DNA of 64,000 nt from Fallopia convolvulus. Taxonomy: Eukaryota > Streptophyta > Magnoliopsida > Caryophyllales > Polygonaceae. Positions 22,796 to 35,493 of the stretch are shown one piece after another (position 1 is the stretch's first letter; the number at the start of each line of letters is the position of its first letter). The notes beneath the pieces were generated by a model, which worked only from the letters and a program-made list of their open reading frames with translations, was not told the DNA's origin and did no database searches. The translations under genes were made by a program, and so were the position numbers. The DNA lies in NCBI GenBank assembly GCA_964016875.1, contig OZ024720.1, positions 41,817,106 to 41,881,105 of the forward strand. The letters are read 5' to 3'.

Positions 22796-25065
22796 TAAGA
22801 GATCTTTAAAGACATCTAGGCATAAGCACAAAGAATGAGGATAGTATCAAGGCAATAAGCACATTCTAAACTAAAAAATCACGAACAATCGAATAAAAGC
22901 ATAAATTCGAACCTAGAAACCGAATGCCACATTTTGGAGTGATATTTACATGGACATATCATCGAACACTTGGCATGAAATGTTAGTTCACAAGTCATTT
23001 TAAAGGCAAAAGGAGAAAAAACAAGTGATCATTAATGACATCTAGGCATAAGCACAAATAATGAGGATAGTATCAAGCCAGTATGCACATTCCACACTAC
23101 AAAATCAAGTTGTATCGAATAAAAGCATAAATTCGAACCTAGAAACCGAATGCCACATTTAGGAGTGACATTTTGATGGACATTTCATCGAACAGTTGAC
23201 ATACAATATTAGATAACAAGTCATTTTAAAGGCAAATGAAGAAAAAACAAGTGAACTTTAAAGACATCTAGACATTAGTAAGCACAAAGAATGAGGATAG
23301 TATCAAGCCAATAAGCACATTCTGTACTACAAAATCAAGACCGATCGAATAAAAGCATAAATTTAAACCTTATGGCCGAATGCCACATTTAGGAGTGACA
23401 TTTACATGGACATTTATCGAACACTTATGGTGCAATGTTAGATCCCAAGTCAATTTTTAAGGGGAAAAGGAGAGAAAACAAGTGAACTTTAAATACATCT
23501 AGGCATAAGCATAAAGAATGAGGATAGTATGAAGCCAATAAGCACATTCTGCACTACAAAATAAAGACGGATCAAATAAGAGCAAAAAATCGATCCGAGA
23601 AACCGAATGCCACAGTTAGGAGTGACATTTATATGGACATTTCATAAAACACTTGGCATGCAATGTTAGATCAAAAGTCATTTTAAAGGCAAAAGGAGAA
23701 AAAACAAGTGATCTTTACTGACATCTAGGCATAAGAACAAAGAATGAGGATAATATCAAGCCAATAATAACATTCTGCACTACAAAATCAAGACGAATCG
23801 AATAAAATCATGAATTCGAACCTAGAAACCGAATGTCAAAATATTTAGGAGTGACAATTACATGGACATTAAATCGAACAATTGAAGTGCAATGTTAGAT
23901 TAAAAGTCATTCTAAAGGAAAAAGGAGAAAAAACAAGTGATCTTTAAAGACATCTAGGCATAAGCACAAAGAATGAGGAGAGTATCAAGCTAATAAGCAC
24001 ATTCTAAACTACAAAATCAAGACTTATCGAATAAAAGCATGAATTTGAACCTAGAAACCGAATGCCACATTTAGGAGTGACATTTACATGGTCATTTCAT
24101 CGAACACTTGGCATGCTATGTTAGATCACAAGTCATTTATTGGGAAAAGTAGAATAAAGAAGTGATCTTTAAAGACATGTAGGCCTAAGCACAAAAAATT
24201 AGGTTGGTATCAAGCCAATAAGCACATTCTGCACTACAAAATCAAGACCGATCGAATAAAAGCATAAATTTGAACCAAAAAACTGAATGCCAAATTTAGG
24301 AGTGACATATACACAAACATTCATCGAAACTTGGGGTGCAATGTTAGATCCCAAGTCAATTTTTAAGGGCAAAAGGAGAAAAAATAAGTTACCTTTAAAA
24401 ACATCTAGGCATAAGCATAAAGAATGAGGATAGTATGAAGCCAATAAGCACATTTTGCACTACAGAATGAAGACGGATCGAATAAGAGCATAAAATCGAA
24501 CCGAGAAACCGAATGCCACAGTTAGGAGTGACATTTATATGGACATTTCATCGAACACTTGGCATGCAATGTTAGATCAAAAGTCATTTTAAAGACAAAA
24601 GGAGTAAAAACAATTAATCTTTACAAACATCTAGTCATAAGAACAATGAATTAGGATAATATCAAGCTAATAAGCACATTCTAAAGTAGAAAATAAAGGT
24701 GTATCGAATAAAACCATGAGTTCGATCCTAGAAACCCAATACCACATTTATGAGTGCATTTACATGGACATTTAATCGAATAATTGACGTGCAATGTTAG
24801 ATCAAAAGTCATTCTACAGGAAAAAGGAGAAAAAACAAGTGATCTTTAATGACATCTAGGCATAAGCACAAAGAATGAGGAGAGTACCAAGCTAATAAGC
24901 AAATCCTAAACTACAAAATCAAGACTTATCGACTAAAAGCATGAATTTGAACCTAGAAACCGAATGCCACGTTTAGGAGTGACATTTACATGGTCATTTC
25001 ATCGAACACTTGGCGTGCTATGTTACATCACAAGTCATTTAAAGGGAAAATTAGAATAAACAAGT

Positions 25066-25971
25066 GATCTTTAAAGACATGTAGGCATAAGTACAAAAAA
25101 TGAGGTTAGTATCAAGCCAATAAGCACATTCTGCACTATAAAAATCAAGACCGATCGAATAAAAGCATAAATTCGAACCATAAAACCGAATGCCACATTT
25201 AGGAGTGACATTTACGCAGACATTCATCGAACACTTAGGGTGCAATGTTAGATCCAAAGTCAATTTTAAGGGCAAAACGAGAAAAAACAAGTGAACTTTA
25301 CAGACATCTAGGCATAAGCATAAAGAATGAGGATAGTATGAAGCCAATAAGCACATTTTGCACTAATAAGTTAAGACCGATCGAATAAGAGCATAAAATC
25401 GAACCGAGAAACCGAATGTCACAGTTAGGAGTGACTTTTATATGGACATTTCATCGAACACTTGGCTTGCAAGATCAAAAGTCATTTTAATGGCAAAAGG
25501 AGAAAAGACAATTGATCTTTAAAGACATATAGGCATAAACACAAACAATGAAGAGGGTATCAAGCTAATAGGCACATTCTAAACTACAAAATGAAGACGT
25601 ATCGAATAAAAGCAGAAATTCGAACCTAGAAACAAAATGCCACATTTAGGAGTGACATTTACTTGGACATTTCATCGAACACATGGCGTGCAATGTTAGA
25701 TCAGAATTCATTTTAAAGGCAAAAGGAGAAAAAACAAGTGATCTTTAAAGACAACTAGACATAAGCACAAAGAATGAAGAGGGTATCAAGCTAATAACCA
25801 CATTCTGTGCTACAAAATAAAGACATATCAAATAAAAGCATAAATTCGAACCTAGAAACCGAATGCCAAATTTAGGAGTGACATTTAAATGGAAATTTCA
25901 TCGAACACATGACATGCAATGTTAGATCAAAAGTCATTTTAAAGGCAAAAGGAGAAAAAACAAGTGATCTT
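25066..25971. repeat. Satellite segment duplicated at 31647-32553
   Basis: About 906 bp matches 31647-32553 with an offset of 6581-6582 bp, including a shared rare deletion (CTTGGCTTGCAAGATC at 25463 and 32045). Divergence begins sharply at both ends. Confidence 0.7.
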
Positions 25972-26734
25972 TAAGGACATCTAGGCATAAGCACAAAGAA
26001 TGAGAAGAGTATCAAGCTAATAAGCACATTCTAAACTACAAAATCAAGACGTATCGAATAAAAGCATAAATTCGAACCTAGAAACCGAATGCCACATTTA
26101 GGAGTGACATTTACATGGATATGTGATAGAACACCTGGCGTGCTTTGTTAGATCACAAGTCATTTTAAAGGCAAAAGGAGAAAAATAAGTAATCTTTAAA
26201 AACATCTAGGCATAAGCACAAAGAATGAGGATAGTATCAAGCCAATAAGCACATTCTGCACTACAAAATCAAGACCGATCGAATAAAAGCTTAAATTTGA
26301 ACCTTATGGCCGAATGCCACATTTAGGAGTGACATTTACATGGACATTCATCGAACACTTGGGGTGCAATGTTAGATCCCAAGTAAATTTTTAAGGGGAA
26401 AAGGAGAAAAAACAAGTGAACTTTAAATACATCTGGGCATAAGCATAAAGAATGAGGATAGTATGAAGCCAATAAGCACATTCTACAGCACAAAATCAAG
26501 ACGGATCGAATAAGAGAAAAAGATCGATCCGAGAAACCGAATGCCACAGTTAGGAGTGACATTTATATGGACATTTCATCGACCACTTGGCATGCAATGT
26601 TAGATAAAAAGTCATTTTAAAGGCAAAAGGAGAAAAAACAAGTGATCTTTACTGACATCTAGGCATAAGAACAAAGAATGAGGATAATATCAAGCCAATC
26701 ATAACATTTTGCACTAAAAAATCAAGACGAATCG

Positions 26735-29700
26735 AATAAAATCATAAATTCGAACCTAGAAACCGAATGTCATAATATTTAGGAGTGACATTTACATGGA
26801 CATTTAATCGAACAATTGACGTGCAATGTTAGATCAAAAGTCATTCTAAAGTAAAAAGGAGAAAAAACAAGTGATCTTTAAAGACATCTAGGCATAAGCA
26901 CAAAGAATGAGGATAGTATCAAGCCAATAAGCACATTCTGCACTAAAATATGAGGACGTATTAAATAAAAGCATAATTTTGAACCTAGAAAATGAATGTC
27001 ATGTTTAGGAGTGACATTCACATGGACATTTAATCGAACTCTTGGCGTGCAATGTTAGTTCAAAAGTCATTTTAAGAGCAAAAGGTGAAAAACCAAGTGA
27101 TCTTTATAGACATCTAGGCATAAGCACAAAGAATGAGGATAGTGTCAAGACAATAAACACATTTTGCACTAAAAATCGAGACATATCGAATAAAAGCATA
27201 AATTCGAGCCTAGAAACCGAATGCCTCATTTAGGAGTGACATTTACGTGGACATTTCATTGAACACTTGGCGTGCAATGTTAGATCAAGAGTCATTTTAA
27301 AGGGAAAAGGAGAAAAAAACAAGTGATCTTTACACACATCTAGGCATAAGCACAAAGAATGTGGATAGTATCAAGCCAATAAGCACATCCTTCACTACAA
27401 AATCACGACGTATCGAATAAAAGCATAAATTCAGACCTAGAAACCGAATGTCATATTTAGGAGTGACATTTAATGGACATTTCATCGAACACTTGGCGTG
27501 CAATGTTAGATCAAAAGTCATTTTAAAGGCAAAAGGAGAAAAAACAAGTGAACTTCAAAGACATCAACGCAGAAGCATAAAGAATGAGGATAGTATCATT
27601 CAAATAAGCACATTCTGCACTACAAAATCAAGAACAATCGATTAAAAGCATAAATTCGAACCTAGAAACCGAATGCCACATTAGGAGTGACATTTACATG
27701 GTCATTTCATCGAACACTTGGCGTGCTATATTAGATCACAAGTCATTTAGAGGTCAAAGTAGAATAAACAAGTGATCTTTAAAGACATGTAGGCATAAGT
27801 ACAAAAAATGAGGTTAGTATCAAGCCAATAAGCACATTCTCACTATAAAAATCAAAACCGTTCGAATAAAATCATAAATTCGAACGTAGAAACCGAATGT
27901 CATTATATTTAGGAGTGACATTTACATGGACATTTAATCGAACAATTGACGTGCAATGTTAGATCAAAAGTCATTCTAAAGTAAAAAGGAGAAAAAACAA
28001 GTGATCTTTAAAGACATCTAGGCATAAGCACAAAGAATGAGGATAGTATCAAGCCAATAAGCACATTCTGCACTAAAATATGAGGACGTATTAAATAAAA
28101 GCATAATTTTGAACCTAGAAAATGAATGTCATGTTTAGGAGTGACATTCACATGGACATTTAATCGAACTCTTGGCGTGCAATGTTAGTTCAAAAGTCAT
28201 TTTAAAAGCAAAAGGTGAAAAACCAAGTGATCTTTATAGACATCTAGGCATAAGCACAAAGAATGAGGATAGTGTCAAGACAATAAACACATTTTGCACT
28301 AAAAATCGAGACATATCGAATAAAAGCATAAATTCGAGCCTAGAAACCGAATGCCTCATTTAGGAGTGACATTTACGTGGACATTTCATTGAACACTTGG
28401 CGTGCAATGTTAGATCAAGAGTCATTTTAAAGGGAAAAGGAGAAAAAAACAAGTGATCTTTACACACATCTAGGCATAAGCACAAAGAATGTGGATAGTA
28501 TCAAGCCAATAAGCACATCCTTCACTACAAAATCACGACGTATCGAATAAAAGCATAAATTCAGACCTAGAAACCGAATGTCATATTTAGGAGTGACATT
28601 TAATGGACATTTCATCGAACACTTGGCGTGCAATGTTAGATCAAAAGTCATTTTAAAGGCAAAAGGAGAAAAAACAAGTGAACTTCAAAGACATCAACGC
28701 AGAAGCATAAAGAATGAGGACAGTATCATTCAAATAAGCACATTCTGCACTACAAAATCAAGAACAATCGATTAAAAGCATAAATTCGAACCTAGAAACC
28801 GAATGCCACATTAGGAGTGACATTTACATGGTCATTTCATCGAACACTTGGCGTGCTATATTAGATCACAAGTCATTTAGAGGTCAAAGTAGAATAAACA
28901 AGTGATCTTTAAAGACATGTAGGCATAAGTACAAAAAATGAGGTTAGTATCAAGCCAATAAGCACGTTCTCACTATAAAAATCAAAACCGTTCGAATAAA
29001 ATCATAAATTCGAACCTAGAAACCGAATGTCATAATATTTAGGAGTGACATTTACATGGACATTTAATCGAACAATTGACGTGCAATGTTAGATCAAAAG
29101 TCATTCTAAAGTAAAAAGGAGAAAAAACAAGTGATCTTTAAAGACATCTAGGCATAAGCACAAAGAATGAGGATAGTATCAAGCCAATAAGCACATTCTG
29201 CACTAAAATATGAGGACGTATTAAATAAAAGCATAATTTTGAACCTAGAAAATGAATGTCATGTTTAGGAGTGACATTCACATGGACATTTAATCGAACT
29301 CTTGGCGTGCAATGTTAGTTCAAAAGTCATTTTAAAAGCAAAAGGTGAAAAACCAAGTGATCTTTATAGACATCTAGGCATAAGCACAAAGAATGAGGAT
29401 AGTGTCAAGACAATAAACACATTTTGCACTAAAAATCGAGACATATCGAATAAAAGCATAAATTCGAGCCTAGAAACCGAATGCCTCATTTAGGAGTGAC
29501 ATTTACGTGGACATTTCATTGAACACTTGGCGTGCAATGTTAGATCAAGAGTCATTTTAAAGGGAAAAGGAGAAAAAAACAAGTGATCTTTACACACATC
29601 TAGGCATAAGCACAAAGAATGTGGATAGTATCAAGCCAATAAGCACATCCTTCACTACAAAATCAAGACGTATCGAATAAAAGCATAAATTCAGACCTAG

Positions 29701-30124
29701 AAACCGAATGTCATATTTAGGAGTGACATTTAATGGACATTTCATCGAACACTTGGCGTGCAATGTTAGATCAAAAGTCATTTTAAAGGCAAAAGGAGAA
29801 AAAACAAGTGAACTTCAAAGACATCAACGCAGAAGCATAAAGAATGAGGATAGTATCATTCAAATAAGCACATTTTGCACTACAAAATCAAGAACAATCG
29901 ATTAAAAGCATAAATTCGAACCTAGAAACCGAATGCCACATTAGGAGTGACATTTACATGGTCATTTCATCGAACACTTGGCGTGCTATATTAGATCACA
30001 AGTCATTTAGAGGTCAAAGTAGAATAAACAAGTGATCTTTAAAGACATGTAGGCATAAGTACAAAAAATGAGGTTAGTATCAAGCCAATAAGCACATTCT
30101 CACTATAAAAATCAAAACCGTTCG
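26735..30124. repeat. Higher-order repeat B: 5-monomer unit of 1130 bp, three copies
   Basis: Units begin at about 26735, 27865 and 28995, exactly 1130 bp apart, and differ at only a few bases by eye. Left and right limits are set by abrupt divergence at the AATCATAAATTC block. Near identity indicates recent amplification relative to the surrounding array. Confidence 0.85.
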
Positions 30125-31060
30125 AATAAAAGCATAAATTCGAACCATAAAACCGAATGCCACATTTAGGAGTGACATTTACACAGATATTCATCGAACA
30201 CTTGGGGTGCAATGGTAGATCCCAAGTCAATTTTTAAGGGCAAAACGAGAAAAAACAAGTGAACTTTACAGACATCTAGGCATAAGCATAAAGAATGAGG
30301 ATAGTATGAAGCCAATAAGCACATTCTGCACTAATAATTTAAGACCGATCGAATAAGAGCATAAAATCGGACCGAGAAACCGAATGTCACAGTTAGGAGT
30401 GACATTTATATGGACATTTCATCGAACACTTGGCTTGCAATGTTAGATCAAAAGTCATTTTAAAGGGAAAAGGAGAAAAAACAAGTGAACTTCAAGACAT
30501 CTACACATAAGCATAAAGAATGAGGATGGTATCATTCAAAAAAGCACATTCTGCACTACAAAATCAAGAACAATCGATTAAAAGCATAAATTCGAACCTA
30601 GAAACCGAATGCCACATTAGGAGTGACATATACATGGACATTTCATTGAACACTTGGCGCGCAATGTTAGATCACAAGTCATTTTAAATGGAAAAGGAGA
30701 AAAAAATAAGTGATCTTTAAAGACATGTAGCCATAAAGACAATGAATGATGATAGTATAAAGCCAATAAGCACATTCTAAACTACAAAATCAAGACCGAT
30801 CGAATAAAGGCATAAACTCGAACCTTGAAACCGAATGCGACTGTTAGAAGTGACATTTACATGGACATTTCATCGAACAGTTGGTGTGCAATGTTAGATC
30901 ACAAGTCAATTTTTACACTACAAAGAATGAGGATAGTGTGAAGCCAATAAGCACATTTTGCACTAAAAAATGAAGACCGATCGAATAAGAGCATAAAATC
31001 GAACCGAGAAACCGAATGCCACAGTTAGGAGTGACATTTATATGGACATTTGATCGAACA

Positions 31061-32553
31061 CTTGGCGTGCAATGTTTGATCACAAGTCATTTTAAAGGCA
31101 AAAGGATAAAAATAAGTGAACTTCAAAGACATATAAGCATAAGAATCAAGAATGAGGATATTATCAAGCAAATAAGCACATTCTAAACTAAAAAATCACG
31201 AACAATCGAATAGAAGCATAAATTCGAACCTAGAAACGGAATGGCACATTTAAGAGTGACATTTACATGGACATTTCATCGAACACTTGGCGTGCAATGT
31301 TAGATCACAAGTCATTTTAAAGGCAAAAGGAGAAAAAACAATTGATGTTTAAAGACATCTAGGCATAAGCACAAAGAATAAGCATAGTATCAAGCCAATA
31401 AGCACATTCTGCACTACAAAATCAAGACGTATCGAATAAAATCATAAATTCGAACCTAGAAACTGAATGCCACATTTAGGAGTGACATTTACATGCACAT
31501 TTCATCGAACACTTGGCGTGCAATTTTAGATCCAAATCATTTTAAAGAAGAAAGGAGAAAAAAAAGTCTTCATTAAAGACATCTAGGCATAAGCACGAAG
31601 AATAAGCACAGTATCAAGCCAATAAGCACATTCTACACTACAAAATGATCTTTAAAGACATGTAGGCATAAGTACAAAAAATGAGGTTAATATCAAGCCA
31701 ATAAGCACATTCTGCACTATAAAAATCAAGACCGATCGAATAAAAGCATAAATTCGAACCATAAAACTGAATGCCACATTTAGGAGTGACATTTACGCAG
31801 ACATTCATCGAACACTTGGGGTGCAATGTTAGATCCAAAGTCAATTTTTAAGGGCAAAACGAGAAAAAACAAGTGAACTTTACAGACATCTAGGCATAAG
31901 CATAAAGAATAAGGATAGTATGAAGCCAATAAGCACATTTTGCACTAATAAGTTAAGACCGAATGAATAAGAGCATAAAATCGAACCGAGAAACCGAATG
32001 TCACAGTTAGGAGTGACTTTTATATGGACATTTCATCGAACACTTGGCTTGCAAGATCAAAAGTCATTTTAATGGCAAAAGGAGAAAAGAAAATTGATCT
32101 TTAAAGACATATAGGCATAAACACAAACAATGAAGAGGGTATCAAGCTAATAGGCACATTCTAAACTACAAAATGAAGACGTATCGAATAAAAGCAGAAA
32201 TTCGAACCTAGAAACAAAATGCCACATTTAGGAGTGACATTTACTTGGACATTTCATCGAACACATGGCGTGCAATGTTAGATCAGAATTCATTTTAAAG
32301 GCAAAAGGAGAAAAAACAAGTGATCTTTAAAGACAACTAGACATAAGCACAAGGAATGAAGAGGGTATCAAGCTAATAACCACATTTTGTGCTACAAAAT
32401 AAAGACATATCAAATAAAAGCATAAATTCGAACCTAGAAACCGAATGCCAAATTTAGGAGTGACATTTACATGGAAATTTCATCGAACACATGACATGCA
32501 ATGTTAGATCAAAAGTCATTTTAAAGGCAAAAGGAGAAAAAACAAGTGATCTT
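31061..32553. repeat. Mosaic satellite patch of two transplanted segments
   Basis: 31061-31646 matches 20942-21527 at a constant offset of 10119 bp, carrying features of higher-order repeat A. At 31646/31647 it switches within a monomer (ACAAAAT joined to GATCTTTAAAG) to sequence matching 25066-25971. The junction breaks the 226-bp phase. Confidence 0.7.
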
Positions 32554-32670
32554 TACAGACATCTAGGGATAAGAACAATGAATTAGGATAATATCAAGAC
32601 AATAAGAACATTCTGCACTACAAAATCAAGTGAACCGGATGCCACATTGAGGAGGTATCAAGCTAATAAG

Positions 32671-33255
32671 ACGTATCGAGTAAAAGCATAAATTCGAGCC
32701 TAGAAACCGAATGCCTCATTTAGGAGTGATATTTACGTGGACATTTCATCGAACACTTGGCATGCAATGTTAGATCAAAAGTCATTTTAAAGGCAAAAGG
32801 AGAAAAAGCAAGTGATCTTTATAGACATTTTGGCAAAAGCTCAAAGAATGAGGATAGTGTCAAGACAATAAGCACATTCTCCACTAAAAAATCGGGACGT
32901 ATCGAATAAAAGCATAAATTCGAGCCTAGAAACCGAATGCCTCATTTAGGAGTGACATTTACGTGGCATTTCATTGAACACTTGGCGTGCAATGTTAGAT
33001 CAAGAGTCATTTTAAAGGCAAAAGGAGAAAAAACAAGTGATCTTTACACACATCTAGGCATAAGCACAAAGAATGGGGATAATATCAAGCCAATAAGCAC
33101 ATTCTTTACTACAAAATCAAGACATATCGAATAAAAGCATAAATTCAAATAAGTGAACTTCAAAGACATATAGGCATAAGCATAAAGAATGATGATAGTA
33201 TCATTCAAATAAGCACATTCTGCACTACAAAATCAAGAACAATCGAATAAAAGCA
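32671..33255. repeat. Satellite segment duplicated at 34368-34952
   Basis: 585 bp recurs with an offset of 1697 bp and only a few substitutions. Both copies contain the same internal deletion joining TAAATTCAAATAAGTGAAC. The offset is about 7.5 monomers, explained by deletions inside the unit. Confidence 0.7.
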
Positions 33256-34367
33256 TGAATTCGATCCTAGAAACCCAATACCACATTTAGGAGTGACATT
33301 TACATGGACATTTAATCGAACAATTGATGTGCAATGTTAGATCAAAAGTCATTCTAAAGTAAAAAAGAGAAAAAACAAGTGATCTTTAAAGATATCTAGG
33401 CATAAGCACAAAGAATGAGGAGAGTATCAAGCTAATAAGCACATTCTAAACTACAAAATCAAGACTTATCGAATAAAAGCATGAATTTGAACCTAGAAAC
33501 TGAATGCCACATTTAGGAGTGACATTTACATGGTCATTTCATCGAACACTTGGCGTGCTATGTTAGATCACAAGTCATTTAAAGGGAAAAGTAGAATAAA
33601 CAAGTGATCTTTAAAGACATGTGGGTATACGCATAAAAAATGAGGTTAGAATCAAGCCAATAAGCACATTTTGCACTATAAAATCAAGACCAATCGAATA
33701 AAAGCATAAATTCGAACCATAAAACCGAATCCCACGTTTAGCAGTGACATTTACACCGACATTCATCGAACACTTGGGGTGAAATGTTAGATCCCAAGTC
33801 AATTTTTAAGGGCAAAACTAGAAAAAACAAGTGAACTTTAAAGACATCTCAGCATAAGCATAAAGAATGAGGATAGTATGAAGCAAATAAGCACATTCTG
33901 CACTAATATATTAAGACATATCGAATAGGAGCATAAAATCGAACCGAGAAACCGAATGCCACAGTTAGGAGTGACATTTATATGGACATTTCATCGAACA
34001 CTTGGCATGCAATGTTAGATCAAAAGTCATTTTAAAAGCAATAGAAGAAAAAACAAGTGATCTTTACAGACATCTAGGCATAAGCACAAAGAATGAGGAT
34101 AGTATTAAGACAATAAGCACATTCTGCACTAAAATATCAGGACGTATTGAACAAAAGTATAATTTCGAACCTAGAAACCGAATGTCATATTTAGGAGTGA
34201 CATTCACATGGACATTTAATCGAACACTTGGCGTGCAATGTTAGGTCAAAAGTCATTTTAAAAGAAAAAGGAGAAAAACCAAGTGATTTTTAAACACATC
34301 TAGGCATAACCACAAAAAATAAGGATAGTATCAAGCCAATACGCACATTCTACACTACAAAATCAAG

Positions 34368-34952
34368 ACGTATCGAGTAAAAGCATAAATTCGAGCCTAG
34401 AAACCGAATGCCTCATTTAGGAGTGATATTTACGTGGACATTTCATCGAACACTTGGCATGCAATGTTAGATCAAAAGTCATTTTAAAGGCAAAAGGAGA
34501 AAAAGCAAGTGATCTTTATAGACAATTTGGCATAAGCTCAAAGAATGAGGATAGTGTCAAGACAATAAGCACATTCTCCACTAAAAAACCGGGACGTATC
34601 GAATAAAAGCATAAATTCGAGCCTAGAAACCGAATGCCTCATTTAGGAGTGACATTTACGTGGCATTTCATTGAACACTTGGCGTGCAATGTTAGATCAA
34701 GAGTCATTTTAAAGGCAAAAGGAGAAAAAACAAGTGATCTTTACACACATCTAGGCATAAGCACAAAGAATGGGGATAATATCAAGCCAATAAGCACATT
34801 CTTTACTACAAAATCAAGACATATCGAATAAAAGCATAAATTCAAATAAGTGAACTTCAAAGACATATAGGCATAAGCATAAAGAATGATGATAGTATCA
34901 TTCAAATAAGCACATTCTGCACTACAAAATCAAGAACAATCGAATAAAAGCA
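34368..34952. repeat. Second copy of the 585-bp duplicated satellite segment
   Basis: Matches 32671-33255. Similarity ends where the first copy changes to CATGAATTCGAT and this one keeps CATAAATTCGAA. Confidence 0.7.
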
Positions 34953-35493
34953 TAAATTCGAACCTCGAAACCGAATGCCACATTAGGAGTGACATTTACA
35001 TGGACATTTCATTGAACACTTGGCGTGCAATGTTAGATCACAAGTCATTTTAAATGGAATAGGAGAAAAAAGAAGGGATCTAGGCATAAAGACGATGAAT
35101 GATGATAGTATCAAGCAAGTAACCACATTCTACACTACAAAATCAAGACCGATCGAATAAAGGAATAAATTCGAACCTTGATACCGAATGCCACATATAG
35201 GAGTGATATTCACATGGACATTTCATCGAACACTTGGTGTGCAATGTTAGATCCCTAATCAATTTTTAAGGGCAAATAGAGAAAAAAAAAGTGATCTTTA
35301 AAGACATCTAGGCATAAGCACAAAGAATGAGGAGGGTATCGAGCCAATAAGCACATTTTGAGCTACAAAATCAATACGTATCGAATAAAAGCATATATTC
35401 AAACCTAGAAACCGCATGCCAAATTTAGGAGTTACATTTGTATGGACATTACATCAAACACTTGACATGCAATGTTAGATGAAAGGTCATTTT

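Larger units (their letters stand above)
16217..35493. repeat. 226-bp satellite array, left segment (about 85 monomers)
   Basis: Head-to-tail monomers of about 226 bp, all in one orientation. Recognition blocks in order: CAATGTTAGATCACAAGTC, TTTTAAAGGCAAAAGGAG, AAGACATCTAGGCATAAG, GTATCAAGCCAATAAGCACA, CACTACAAAATCAAGA, TCGAATAAAAGCATAAATTC, GAACCTAGAAACCGAATGCC, ACATTTAGGAGTGACATTTA and TTCATCGAACACTTGGCGTG. Since 226 is not a multiple of three, frames shift each monomer; the recurring 60-100 codon frames are chance and not genes. Starts exactly at the Athila LTR edge and ends at the chromovirus LTR. Contains higher-order repeats and local duplications. Confidence 0.93.
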
